A stretch of DNA of 59,768 bases from Planctomycetota bacterium (GTDB taxonomy: Bacteria > Planctomycetota > Phycisphaerae > Sedimentisphaerales > Anaerobacaceae). Each line of letters opens with the position of its first letter. The first letter of the stretch is position 1. Positions 10,213 to 19,900 of the stretch are shown here, piece by piece. The position numbers were made by a program, and so were the translations under genes. The notes beneath the pieces were generated by a model. That model was not told the DNA's origin and did not search any database. It saw nothing but the letters and a program-made list of their open reading frames with translations. The stretch covers positions 2,295 to 62,062 of the forward strand of contig JACNGQ010000324.1 of assembly GCA_014384025.1 (NCBI GenBank). The letters run 5' to 3'.

Positions 10213-11172
10213 GTGAGTGACTATGAGACCACCCAAAGAAGACGCAATATGATTGTGGGCGTTTTTGTAGTAGTAGGTGTTTGTGCGCTTATATGGCTGA
10301 TATTTAAGTTCGGTGATTTGCCGACTGCAGTTACCAAGATGGGTTCTTTTGAAGTTTTCGTTCAATTCCCGACGGCACCGGGAGTGCAAAATGATACGCC
10401 CGTGCGTTTTTGCGGCTATCAAATCGGCAGGGTCACAAAGGTTATGCCACCTCAGATAAAAAAGGATATGGTGACCGGCTTAGAGTATTATCAAACAATA
10501 GTTGTTCTTAGTATTGACAAAAAGTACCCTACTATTCCCTCTAATATTGAAGTAAAACTTATGAGCCGGGGTCTGGGCAGCAGTTATGTTGAAATTAAAC
10601 AATACCCAGATAGACCCGCAGAGCCATTAGACCCGAATCGGCCGGAGACAGTTTATTTGGTGGATAAAATATTGCTGCAGGGCTCGACTGGTATAACAAG
10701 TGAGTTTTTTCCAGAGGAAAGCCAGAAAAAGCTGGACGATTTGGTGGAGGGCCTCAGGGTTCTTATTGCTAATGCCAATGATATACTCGGCAACCGCAGC
10801 AACAAAGAAAACCTCCAGAAAACTATAGCTAATCTTACTGAAGCATCGCATGAAGCTAAGCAGACAATAGAAGAGTTCCGAAAATTCGCCGTTGCAGGGA
10901 CAACAACTTTGAAGAATGTTGATAGTAAAACAGAAGAACTCGTTGTTGCGATGGTCGGTACGAGTGAAGAAATAGGTAAGGCATCGGCGCAAATGCGGAT
11001 GATATTGGAGAAAATAAACAACGGCCAGGGCAGTGCAGCCATGCTTCTCAATGATGGGCAATTTTATGAAAGTCTGCTTGAGGATACTCAGCAAGTACAG
11101 CTACTGCTGGAAGAGTTAAAGTCATTCATTACTCAGGCCCGTAATAACGGTGTACCTATTAAGTTAAAGTGA
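10213..11172 (+). CDS. MCE-domain (MlaD-like) lipid-transport protein
   Basis: This 319-residue protein starts at GTG after an aaaggg ribosome site. It has a single N-terminal membrane anchor (about residues 13-35, MIVGVFVVVGVCALIWLIF), an MCE domain (about 42-135) with the family features VQFPTAPGVQNDTPVRFCGYQIGRV and KLMSRGLGSSYVEI, then a long helical/coiled-coil region (about 165-310). MCE proteins form hexameric rings that carry phospholipids or other lipids across the periplasm, usually with an MlaE permease and MlaF ATPase. Neither partner is encoded beside it; the only ABC genes in the window are MacB-like and not of this class. It must therefore use partners encoded elsewhere. It is co-transcribed with the small MerR protein, an unusual pairing. 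Confidence 0.88.
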   Translation: MSDYETTQRRRNMIVGVFVVVGVCALIWLIFKFGDLPTAVTKMGSFEVFVQFPTAPGVQNDTPVRFCGYQIGRVTKVMPPQIKKDMVTGLEYYQTIVVLSIDKKYPTIPSNIEVKLMSRGLGSSYVEIKQYPDRPAEPLDPNRPETVYLVDKILLQGSTGITSEFFPEESQKKLDDLVEGLRVLIANANDILGNRSNKENLQKTIANLTEASHEAKQTIEEFRKFAVAGTTTLKNVDSKTEELVVAMVGTSEEIGKASAQMRMILEKINNGQGSAAMLLNDGQFYESLLEDTQQVQLLLEELKSFITQARNNGVPIKLK

Positions 11173-11280
11173 AACTGATATTATCTCCTGCATTTAGCTC
11201 TGCGACTTATCTTTGATAAGTAACAAATGATAATCATGTTATTTTGATATCCGGATTATTTCTTACGGATTAGCCGTGAT

Positions 11281-13149
11281 TTATTTTTCCAGCGTGCTTA
11301 CTATACGGGTGGCTACCCGTTTGACACCGTCGTAACTGTCATTTCGTGCGGCCCTAATCTCTTCTATGAATTCTCCGGCTTTGTCGCCGAGATCTTCCAG
11401 TTCCAGGGCAGCATAGTGACGGACGATCTTGTTATCTTTGTTTTGCAGCTCCTCTACTAAAAGTTTCAAAGCTTGCCGGTTACTACCCATCCTGCAGAAT
11501 GCTCGTGCCGCGGCAATCCGGACCGAAGCGGATTTGTCCTGCAAAGCATTTTGTAATACGGTTTTGGCGGCTTCGGCATCCGAATCCATATTACCCAGGC
11601 CGATTGCTGCCCACCAGCGTACCGAGGGTCTCTTATCCTGCATTGAATTTATGAGTTCCGGTATCGCCGATTTACCTGATTCAGTTAGCTCTATTACCTC
11701 TCGAATGCGGTCAATAAGGTCGTGATTTTCCGGCTGGGCCAGTATGTCATAGCCATTGCCGTATTTGAGATAAATATCCTCCAGTTCCGGTTCTGGAATC
11801 AGGCCTATGTCTCTGGTTTGATGCATCCATTTAATATGGGCTGCACGCATACGCATTAGAACATTTTGATGCTCAAGTAAGTTGACCAGATTATGAAGTT
11901 CGTAAGGGTCATTTTTCAGGTCGTATAATTCCTCTGGTGGCTTGGTCGTCGCCATGAATTTCATCTGAACCGGGGTAAGCTTGCCTTCAGCATGAAGGTT
12001 GCGCAAGAGATCCCGCATCGGATAGCTGGTGTCCTTATATAGATTTGGGGCCATCCATGGACGGTACGGCATGTAGTTTCGAATATAGCTGTAGCGTTTA
12101 TCATGGACACAGCGAATACACTCTATAGTTTCGTCGCATCGGCCACGAGCTGCAAAGATATATTCCCGCTTCTTTGCATCCGGACCGAGGAAAACCTGAC
12201 CCTGCATGTGTTTTGGCGGTTGAATGCCTGCAATTTTCAAAACCGTTGCAGAGATATCGATTGAACTAACGAGCTCTTTATTTACACTGCCCGTTTTTAA
12301 TTTGCCCGGCCAGCGTACAATCAGAGGAATCCGAATTCCTCCGTCGTAAAGCCACTGCTTGCCGCGGACATGACAACGGCCGTGATCGCCGATGAAGATT
12401 ACAACCGTGTTGTCTGTTAGCCCCTCGTTATCGAGGCGCTGCATAATTTTTCCAACGTATTGATCCATCATCTGGATAGAGTTTAGATACGCTGCCCAGT
12501 CTGCTCGTGCTATTGGATGATCTGGAAAGTACGGGGGCAACTTGACTTTTGTCGGGTCAACAGGATTATCGAGTTTTTTATCAAGGCCTTTCCACTGCCC
12601 ACCTCGGTGTGTCATACTGATTGATAGCTGTGCGAAGAACGGCTGGCCTGGTGTCCGCTGATTCCAGTCATCGCCGTCAAAGGGTTTACTGTACTTAAAG
12701 TTAAAGTCCGTTTTGCCTGAGCCACGTACTCCGGGAGCGGCCGTCTTGACATTTGCAGTGAAGTATCCTGCCTGGCGGAAGTATTCTGTTATCGGGCGGA
12801 CCGGCTCAGGCAGCATGTATCCATCATTACGATGGCTTCGGTGGTGATGGGCACCAATGGAACCCTGATGCATACCGGTAATCATAGCCGAGCGGCTGGT
12901 AGAGCAAACCGGGCTTGTAGTAAATGCATTGGTGAAGCGGACACCCTGGTCGGCGAGTTTGTTGAGATTTGAAGTTTCGACCACTGGTGTACCGTAGCAG
13001 CTAAGATCGGGGCTGATATCTTCAGACAAAATCCACAGGATGTTGGGCCGGGTTTCATTTCCGGAAGACTGTTGTGCGTAGATGCTTGTCGGCAGTGTCA
13101 TAGAGACGGCACCGGCACCGATAGCTTTGAGAAAATTGCGTCGTTTCAT
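11281..13149 (-). CDS. Tat-exported sulfatase with C-terminal HEAT-like repeats
   Basis: This 622-residue S1-family sulfatase would hydrolyse sulfate esters, probably on polysaccharide, in the periplasm or outside. The N-terminus carries a short Tat-like leader (KRRNFLKAIGAGAVSM). The catalytic loop reads CSTSR (82-86) followed by SAMITG. The Cys that must be converted to formylglycine is present, but the usual Pro of CxPxR is Thr. The metal-site regions SEDISPDLSCYG and IGDHGRCH and the RWPGKL region are intact. Residues about 505-622 hold several alpha-helical HEAT/PBS-type repeats (VRWWAAIGLGNM, VRIAAARAFCRMG, VRHYAALELEDLG), an added module that probably mediates binding. It lies 45 bases downstream of the next sulfatase in the same direction. 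Confidence 0.93.
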   Translation of the reverse strand: MKRRNFLKAIGAGAVSMTLPTSIYAQQSSGNETRPNILWILSEDISPDLSCYGTPVVETSNLNKLADQGVRFTNAFTTSPVCSTSRSAMITGMHQGSIGAHHHRSHRNDGYMLPEPVRPITEYFRQAGYFTANVKTAAPGVRGSGKTDFNFKYSKPFDGDDWNQRTPGQPFFAQLSISMTHRGGQWKGLDKKLDNPVDPTKVKLPPYFPDHPIARADWAAYLNSIQMMDQYVGKIMQRLDNEGLTDNTVVIFIGDHGRCHVRGKQWLYDGGIRIPLIVRWPGKLKTGSVNKELVSSIDISATVLKIAGIQPPKHMQGQVFLGPDAKKREYIFAARGRCDETIECIRCVHDKRYSYIRNYMPYRPWMAPNLYKDTSYPMRDLLRNLHAEGKLTPVQMKFMATTKPPEELYDLKNDPYELHNLVNLLEHQNVLMRMRAAHIKWMHQTRDIGLIPEPELEDIYLKYGNGYDILAQPENHDLIDRIREVIELTESGKSAIPELINSMQDKRPSVRWWAAIGLGNMDSDAEAAKTVLQNALQDKSASVRIAAARAFCRMGSNRQALKLLVEELQNKDNKIVRHYAALELEDLGDKAGEFIEEIRAARNDSYDGVKRVATRIVSTLEK

Positions 13150-13194
13150 AATATGATTTCCTTTTGCTGAAGTCTTGTATTTTTTGCTTTCCCT

Positions 13195-14685
13195 TTAAGA
13201 ATTATTCGAGTCATAGTTTGGATTCGGTTTGGGCAGTTTGGCGCCGGCGAGTCGCAGCCAGCGTCTTAATTTAGCGTCGAGCTGCCTGGTCTTCGTAGGG
13301 TATATCTCTGAAAGGTCGTTTTCCTCGGAGATGTCGCTTTTTAGATTAAACAGCTCGAATGGTTTGCCTTCATATCTTTTGATGAGCTTCCAGCTTCCTT
13401 CTCGAATGATGCTGTAGGGGACAACATTGCCTCGATAGTGCGGAAAGTGCCAGTATAGTGCATGACGGTTCAATTCCCGGGTGCCGTTTGATTTTAGATG
13501 GCCAAGGAGTGAAACGCCGTCTATGTCACGGTCATTTGGAAGTGGAACCCCTGCGGCCTGGCAAATGGTCGGGAAATAATCGACACTGGTTACCGGTTCG
13601 TGGCTGACTGTTCCCGGTTTAATGACTTTTGGCCATCGCACTATCAAAGGTTCACGGATACCGCCTTCGTACGGAAAGCCTTTGCCGGAACGCAGTGGGG
13701 CGTTATTTGTCGGGCCGAGCAGGCCACCGTTGTCACTGGTGAAGAAAATGATAGTATTCTCAGCCAGGTCGAGTTCCTCGAGCGCCGAACAAATTCTGCC
13801 TACGGCGTCGTCCAGACTCTCAACCATTGCGGAGTATGTCGGATTCTTCTGGTTTGTAGGTGGTTTCAATTTGTATTTTTCAATAAGGTCTTTTTTGGCC
13901 TGAATGGGTGTGTGGACAGCGTAGTGGGCCATATAGAGGAAGAAAGATTTATCTTTATGGTTGTGAATAAATTTGACGGCTTCATCTGCTTCGCGGTCGG
14001 TTAGATATTCACCATTGCGACGAGGTTCCAGTGTTGGTATTTCTCCCTGTCCCTTTCGATAATACGGATCGAAATAAGTTGGAGGCTGGCCGAAGTCGCA
14101 GCCGCCGACGTTGAAGTCGAAACCCTGTCTGTCCGGGTACCAGTCATCAGCGCCTAAATGCCACTTGCCAATATGGCACGAAGTGTATCCTGCCGGTTTG
14201 AGTGCTTCGGCAATGGTGATTTCTTCGAGCTCCATCCACAGTGCGTTGGGCGGGCACAACAGCTTCTTATTTTTGCCGCCTACATACTCGGTCGGATTCT
14301 TTTTGTTTTCAGGGATTTTGCCTCCCTGAAAGCGTGAGCGAATCCAGTCGGTAATGCCAAGTCGGGCCGGGTATCGTCCAGTCATAACAGCCGCCCGGGT
14401 AGGTGAGCATACTGCGCAGGCGGCGTAAGCATCGGTGAACCGCATACCATCAGCAGCAAGTTTGTCAATATTCGGCGTTTCGTAGTACTTGCTGCCGTAA
14501 CAGCCCGTGTCTATCCAGCCTAAATCGTCAACTAATATTAAAACGATATTGGGTTTTTTGTCTGTGTTCCCATTTGCAAAAAGCTTTAAAGAGTCGCTTG
14601 AATTCTGAATAGCAAAGGCCGCGGTTCCAAAACCAATGGCCTTGAGAAAATGGCGACGAGTATGAACATATTTACTCACATTCAT
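13195..14685 (-). CDS. Tat-exported arylsulfatase-like sulfatase
   Basis: This 496-residue protein is a complete S1-family sulfatase. A Tat-like leader with HTRRHFLKAIGFGTAAF is followed by the first metal site VDDLGWIDTGCYG and the canonical formylglycine motif CSPTR (93-97) in AVCSPTRAAVMTGRYP. Later motifs GKWHLG, FFTSDNGG and YEGGIREPLIVRWP complete the fold. It resembles arylsulfatase A / N-acetylgalactosamine-6-sulfatase relatives, but the substrate cannot be assigned. The ATG used here has its purine-rich ribosome site (ggag) only two bases away. A GTG two codons later, eight bases from ggag, may be the real start. It is clustered with the HEAT-bearing sulfatase and with a SUMF1-domain protein that might take part in sulfatase activation. 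Confidence 0.94.
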   Translation of the reverse strand: MNVSKYVHTRRHFLKAIGFGTAAFAIQNSSDSLKLFANGNTDKKPNIVLILVDDLGWIDTGCYGSKYYETPNIDKLAADGMRFTDAYAACAVCSPTRAAVMTGRYPARLGITDWIRSRFQGGKIPENKKNPTEYVGGKNKKLLCPPNALWMELEEITIAEALKPAGYTSCHIGKWHLGADDWYPDRQGFDFNVGGCDFGQPPTYFDPYYRKGQGEIPTLEPRRNGEYLTDREADEAVKFIHNHKDKSFFLYMAHYAVHTPIQAKKDLIEKYKLKPPTNQKNPTYSAMVESLDDAVGRICSALEELDLAENTIIFFTSDNGGLLGPTNNAPLRSGKGFPYEGGIREPLIVRWPKVIKPGTVSHEPVTSVDYFPTICQAAGVPLPNDRDIDGVSLLGHLKSNGTRELNRHALYWHFPHYRGNVVPYSIIREGSWKLIKRYEGKPFELFNLKSDISEENDLSEIYPTKTRQLDAKLRRWLRLAGAKLPKPNPNYDSNNS

Positions 14686-14726
14686 TTCTCCGTTTCAATG
14701 TCGATCATTGGATTAAAGAAACATCA

Positions 14727-14837
14727 TTAAGTGATGATTGTTATATTGGAAACACTGGCATCAATCGCATAGCAGCTGATTAAAATTAACAGTACGGAAG
14801 TAAGGGTCAGGTTTAAAAGAGATGTTCCTTTTCTCAT
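14727..14837 (-). CDS. Candidate 36-residue lipoprotein or secreted peptide
   Basis: This short frame sits between the sulfatase and the di-haem gene in the same direction. It has an ideal AGGAGG ribosome site eight bases before ATG. The peptide starts with two basic residues, has a hydrophobic core (LTLTSVLLILI) and reaches LISC, which fits a lipobox, leaving a mature chain of 15 residues beginning CYAIDA. The stop is 41 bases before the sulfatase start, so it could be translated as part of the cluster. It may be a genuine small lipoprotein or only the surviving signal peptide of a lost secreted protein. I do not recognise a family. Confidence 0.45.
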   Translation of the reverse strand: MRKGTSLLNLTLTSVLLILISCYAIDASVSNITIIT

Positions 14838-14875
14838 ATTAGTATCCTCCTACTGTTATATCGTGTTCGAAGATA

Positions 14876-16771
14876 TTACTGCGAGAGAACGAAGTTAGCC
14901 AAATCTGTAATCTCTTTGACCGAGAGATTGGACGTTTGCCCATGTTTGTCGTCCGAGTTGTATATTGCTATAACTTCTTCGATAGTTGCAGCACGTCCAT
15001 CGTATAAGTACGGTGCGGTTCTCCATGCTTCAACCAAACTTGGAGTGTCGAACTTTCTGTCTTTATCTAATCCGTCACCCGTGCCTACGTTGTGTTGTTG
15101 CAGGTCCGTATGCAATGCTCCCGTGTGACATGAATCACAATGTGCTTTGCTATATATCTTTTGTCCTCTTTTGGCAGAGGGGCTAAGTTTGTCTTTGACC
15201 AAATAAGGGCTTGGGATCGGTTCAAGCGACTTGAGATACTCATCGATTGCATTAACTTCCTCTTCCGGGCGTACTGCAAACAGGATATGCCTGATTCCGG
15301 AGCGTACGGCCATCTCAGCATTCTCCCGCACGCCCGTAATCATCGCCGGTGGGGTTCTATGTGCAAACAGGAGGTTTTTGGTATTTTTAGGATTACCTAA
15401 GCCGTCGTTAAGCAGGTCCCAGTTCAGGGCATCGACCCTTGCTCCTCCCGGATGACAACTAGCGCAGCTATGCCAGTGCTGGAAGCATAACGAGGCATCA
15501 TGGAAGAGCATTTCACCTCTGCGTTTTTGTGTTAATTGAGGTGTCGGGCCGAGCTGCAAAGCCGTAGTATTGATACCTTCTGTTTTATTTATATCAACTA
15601 CGGTTAGACTGTCAGTAAAGTATTCGGCAACGTAAATATTGGAACCAATGATTGCAAGTGCACGGGGACCTTTGCCGCAAAGTTTAATGCGTTTGCGAAT
15701 ATCATAAAGAAAACTCAGTTCATTGGGAATGTTTGATGTAGGTGTTGAACTTGTACCATAGCCACCGTAAGATGACCGTCCCGTTGTCCTGCCCTGAGTG
15801 TTTTTTTCATCAGCATGATATTTTCTGATTTTTTCCAGCATGGCGTTTACATCTATTATGCTTAATTCGTCGGTTCCGGCATGGGTTACGCAGACATATT
15901 TGCCGTCGTTTGTGCAGCCGACGGCCCAGGGATTGGCGGCTCCGTTGTCTACATCATCCAGAAGGACGGTGTCAAATAACTGTTTACTCTCAACGTCGAT
16001 AATACTGAGCGCATTGGTATTTATCCATCCCCGCTCCAACTGTGTGGTTGGAACCGTATAGCGGGCGAGGATATGTGCGGCATAGGCATACCGACCATCA
16101 GGCGAGATAAAGATTTCCTGCAATGCTGTTGTGCCATTGGGAAGCTCAATGGTGGTTATCACTTTATTATTCATGGTGTCAATGACAGAGACCACAGCGG
16201 CTATATTTCCTTTGTTGGCGGCGCCTGCCGGTATATGGTTGTTCACGAACAAAAATCTACCATTTGGAGTAAGTGCCGCTGCAACAGGTTCACGCTGGAC
16301 GGGTATTTGGGTTACTTGTTTATGTGAAGACAGGTCGATGACCGAGATGTTATTATCGAAGCGGTTGCACACGTAAAGGGTTTTATTGTTTGGGCTGAGT
16401 ACGGGTGCCATAGGGGTATGTCCTGCAGGCAGGGTATGGATAATTTTTCCGGTTTGAAGATTTATTACCTTAACCTGACCTTTTGGAGCGGCACAAGTAA
16501 CGTACAGACGTGATTTGTCGGCGGATAGCGCCAGTCCGCTGGGCTCAGCCAGTAAAGAATACGATTTGATTACCTTACCAGCGGCGATGTTGAACACATC
16601 TACACGTTTAGCCGTAGTCTGAGCGATGTAGAGTTGTTCGGCTTGCTTGTCTGAGACCAGCACGGAGGGCGAGAGGTAATTCTGTCCTGATAAACTGGCA
16701 TTGGTTGTCAGGGACAACATTACAATTAACATAATAATACCTGGTCGTAGCTTTGTTTGTTTCTCGTTCAT
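14876..16771 (-). CDS. Secreted YVTN beta-propeller fused to a di-haem cytochrome c region
   Basis: This 631-residue exported protein has a signal peptide (about residues 10-29) and a ribosome site gagg seven bases ahead of ATG. Residues about 35-400 form a beta-propeller of YVTN-type repeats (for example LYVTCAAPKGQVKVINLQTGK and LYVCNRFDNNISVIDL). The C-terminal part has two haem c attachment sites, CASCH (436-440) and CDSCH (545-549), with TPPAMITGVRENAEM and TPSLVEAWRTAPYLYDGRA, as in the MauG / cytochrome c peroxidase superfamily. A periplasmic redox enzyme or electron-transfer protein is likely; the substrate is unknown. A Ser/Gly/Thr-rich loop (about 328-346) interrupts the propeller. 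It lies between the sulfatases and the HzsA-like protein, all on the same strand. Confidence 0.88.
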   Translation of the reverse strand: MNEKQTKLRPGIIMLIVMLSLTTNASLSGQNYLSPSVLVSDKQAEQLYIAQTTAKRVDVFNIAAGKVIKSYSLLAEPSGLALSADKSRLYVTCAAPKGQVKVINLQTGKIIHTLPAGHTPMAPVLSPNNKTLYVCNRFDNNISVIDLSSHKQVTQIPVQREPVAAALTPNGRFLFVNNHIPAGAANKGNIAAVVSVIDTMNNKVITTIELPNGTTALQEIFISPDGRYAYAAHILARYTVPTTQLERGWINTNALSIIDVESKQLFDTVLLDDVDNGAANPWAVGCTNDGKYVCVTHAGTDELSIIDVNAMLEKIRKYHADEKNTQGRTTGRSSYGGYGTSSTPTSNIPNELSFLYDIRKRIKLCGKGPRALAIIGSNIYVAEYFTDSLTVVDINKTEGINTTALQLGPTPQLTQKRRGEMLFHDASLCFQHWHSCASCHPGGARVDALNWDLLNDGLGNPKNTKNLLFAHRTPPAMITGVRENAEMAVRSGIRHILFAVRPEEEVNAIDEYLKSLEPIPSPYLVKDKLSPSAKRGQKIYSKAHCDSCHTGALHTDLQQHNVGTGDGLDKDRKFDTPSLVEAWRTAPYLYDGRAATIEEVIAIYNSDDKHGQTSNLSVKEITDLANFVLSQ

Positions 16772-16976
16772 TTTTAATCCTCAAAAACATTACCATTTGA
16801 TTCTACTATCATCCAGCGCAGTGCCTTCAGCGTCAAAGACATTATTAATTAAAATTGCAGATCGAGATGGGATTTTGTTTTTCCAAATTCATAGAAAAAT
16901 ATTTATATTTTGCAGACATAACACACATAATGGAGTAAACGATATTTGTCTCTGCTTTATTTTGATTCTACCTAAT

Positions 16977-19900
16977 TTAATCAATTGTTTCTTCGAGCTT
17001 AATGTCCTTTACGGACAGGATATTTATTGTTTTAGGTTCGTTTGTCAGGCAAATAACACGGAAGCCCACATTATGAACGCGCTGCCAGGCTGGATAACTC
17101 AGGCGAAAAGCTGAACGACATCGTTTGGGACGGTCACACCAGGAACCGCCGCGAACGACTTTTTTTCCTGTTTCGGCAGGGTAATCACGGCCATCGTCAG
17201 TGTTATATGGATAGGGCTTATATGTTGTTCGGGTCCATTCACAGGCGTTTCCGTGCATATCATAAAGGCCCCAGGGATTTGGCTGGTAGCTTCCTACATC
17301 TGCGGTTGCTACAGTACCATCGTCGAAACTTAAATCACAAAGGACGTTTCCTCCAAAGACGGCCGATTCGAGGATACCTTTGCCAAAGTGGGCTACAATG
17401 CTTGATTCCAAGCCGCCGGTTGGACCCGGTCGAACGCTGAGGGATTTATCGGCAACATTTGCCCACAGCGAGAAGTCTGTGTCCATGTCACCGTATGAAA
17501 GCGGCTGCTTTGAGTCTGCACGACAGGCATACTCCCATTGGGCCTCAGTAGGCAGCGTAAACTCCAAGCCGGTCTTTTTTGAAAGCCAACCGCAAAAGGC
17601 AAAAGCCTGCTCCCATGATACGCGAACAACCGGCTGATTTGGACCTTCCAGTGACATGCCGGGACCGTCCGGACCCTGGAAGCGTTTTGTAAAATATCCC
17701 GAGTTGTGGGATGGGTCGAAAAGATGGTATTGCTCGTTGTTAACCTCGCAGATGCCCATCCAGAAATCTCGATTGATAGATACTTGTGCAATCGGGTATT
17801 CATCAGGCTCGCCATTGAGGTCGCCCATAAAGAAATTGCCGGCGGAAATCCTTACTAATTTCATTTTTACACCGTTGCCCAGCTTGATTGTTTTTTCAAA
17901 AGCTCCAGCGGATTGTTGGCGGCGCAGACTGGTATGCGAATCCGGACGCTGCGCAATATGACCCGCTTTCGTTTCCGGTATTGGTACTGGTTCTATCGGT
18001 TCGTAGGACAGAGGATGAATTTGTGGAACCTGTTCAGGATTATCTTTAGGTCCACCGAATAGTCGGTTTAGTTCGCATCGCCGCTCGTCGGCTCGGTCGG
18101 GAATAGGGCCTACTTCACCCCATGTGCCGTGACAGGGACCGTTTAAGTCAATCCAGGTAACCAATCGCTCCCATGCTTCATTGTCAAGCTGGACATTGTA
18201 ATGCCCCTTGCTGAGTAACTGTATTAACTCGCTCGTATCGGCGTGGTATTCACCGGGAGTGAGCATGCCGACATGGTCTTCGATATTGACTCTGCGAATA
18301 TAAGGTATCAGTGCTTCGTAGGCTGGTGTATAGCGAACCTTTGTTCCTCCGAGTGCTTTTAGGACAGTCGAGTGCAATCGAGTTGCCCCCAGCTTCGTAA
18401 GCTCTCGTCCGCTATAGTTCTTCACAAAACGTTCCGAGCGCAGGTCGGCGATATTCTTTCTATCCGGAGGTTCTCGGCCGTTATGGCAGGAGATGCAATA
18501 TTTGTCGAGTACCGGCTGAACGTCCCTTTCAAAATCAAGACCTCTCGGGGGACCATACCATGGTTCGATTTCAACCGGCGGACGTCCGGCGGCCAGTCTG
18601 TTGTGGATTATGGGGATTTGCTTGGGCTGTTCATGACAACCAACACATGAGACGGTCTCGCCGGGCATCGCTGTGAACCAGCTCCGCATCAATTGCACGG
18701 CCTTGCCTTGCTCATCCAGCGCCTGAACAGTCAGTGGCGTGTTGGCTGGAACACTGAACATAGCTGAGCCATCTTCGTGTAGCGGTACGGTACCAATGAT
18801 TCGCATTACTTCCCAGGGTCCTCCGCAACCGATCTTATCAGGCCCGGCCATTCCCGGGTAGCCAAAGTGGTAGGCCACAATTCGTAATTTTTTCACGGTG
18901 CCCCGTGGTACACCGACCAGTCCCGGGCCGGCATAGACATCGTGAAGATAGACAACAGCATCCTGTTGTTTCAGGTCCACTCTGTCCGGGATTGCCGGCG
19001 GACGGGGTGTCTTGATTAATGGAATTGGTTCGAAAAAGTCATACTTAGACAGCATATGAATCGGCAGCATGTTGTCGAATACGTCCACCAGATAGATTCC
19101 CCATGGAGATTTGCGATTTACCTGTGAGGCTACGAGAAAATATTTTTCACTGAGTGGATATGGGTGAAGGAACTTGGGCCAGGATTTGTCGACGAGATTA
19201 TCGCGAATGACCGTTTTGACAGGTTGGCCACGGCCAAGAATTCGCTGGACAACGCCATCGGCCTGATACCAGCCCTTGGTAATATCAAATATTCCCAATT
19301 CACCCATTCGAGGTACGCCATGATAGCCTGCGATAATAGCCACAATTTTGTTTGGTGAACCGGGTATTCCTCGTGGGTAATAAAGTGCATTCGGCCAATA
19401 CGAATTACTTCCATAAACCGCCCTCTGGCCGGTGCCGTCGGGATTCATCACCATCAAGGGACGTAGATAGATGTGCATAGGCCCTGTGTAGTCCCAACGA
19501 CTGAATATAACCTGTCCAGTTGGTAGTACGGCGGGGTGAAGGTCGAGGTCCTGATCGAAACACAACTGCCGCATATTGCCGCCATCTGCATCCATAAGGT
19601 AGATACTGCATGCCCGCTCTTTGCCATGCCAGCAGGGTACTCCCGTATATGAGGCCGTCGAGGAAAAGACGATACGCCCATCGGGTAGATAACAGCCGTC
19701 AAAGTTATCTACATCTTCCTGGTGCTGTCCTCGCGAGACTTGTCGAAGACTGCTTCCATCGGCATTAATTTCAAAGATTTGCCAGCTCTTGCCCATGGGC
19801 ATCGTAAAAAGCAGCTTATCGGCGTCGAAGTGCAAGTCTATTTCACCGACGAATTGACCACCAGATGGTCGAAAAAGCGTTTGCAATATTCCGTTAGTAT

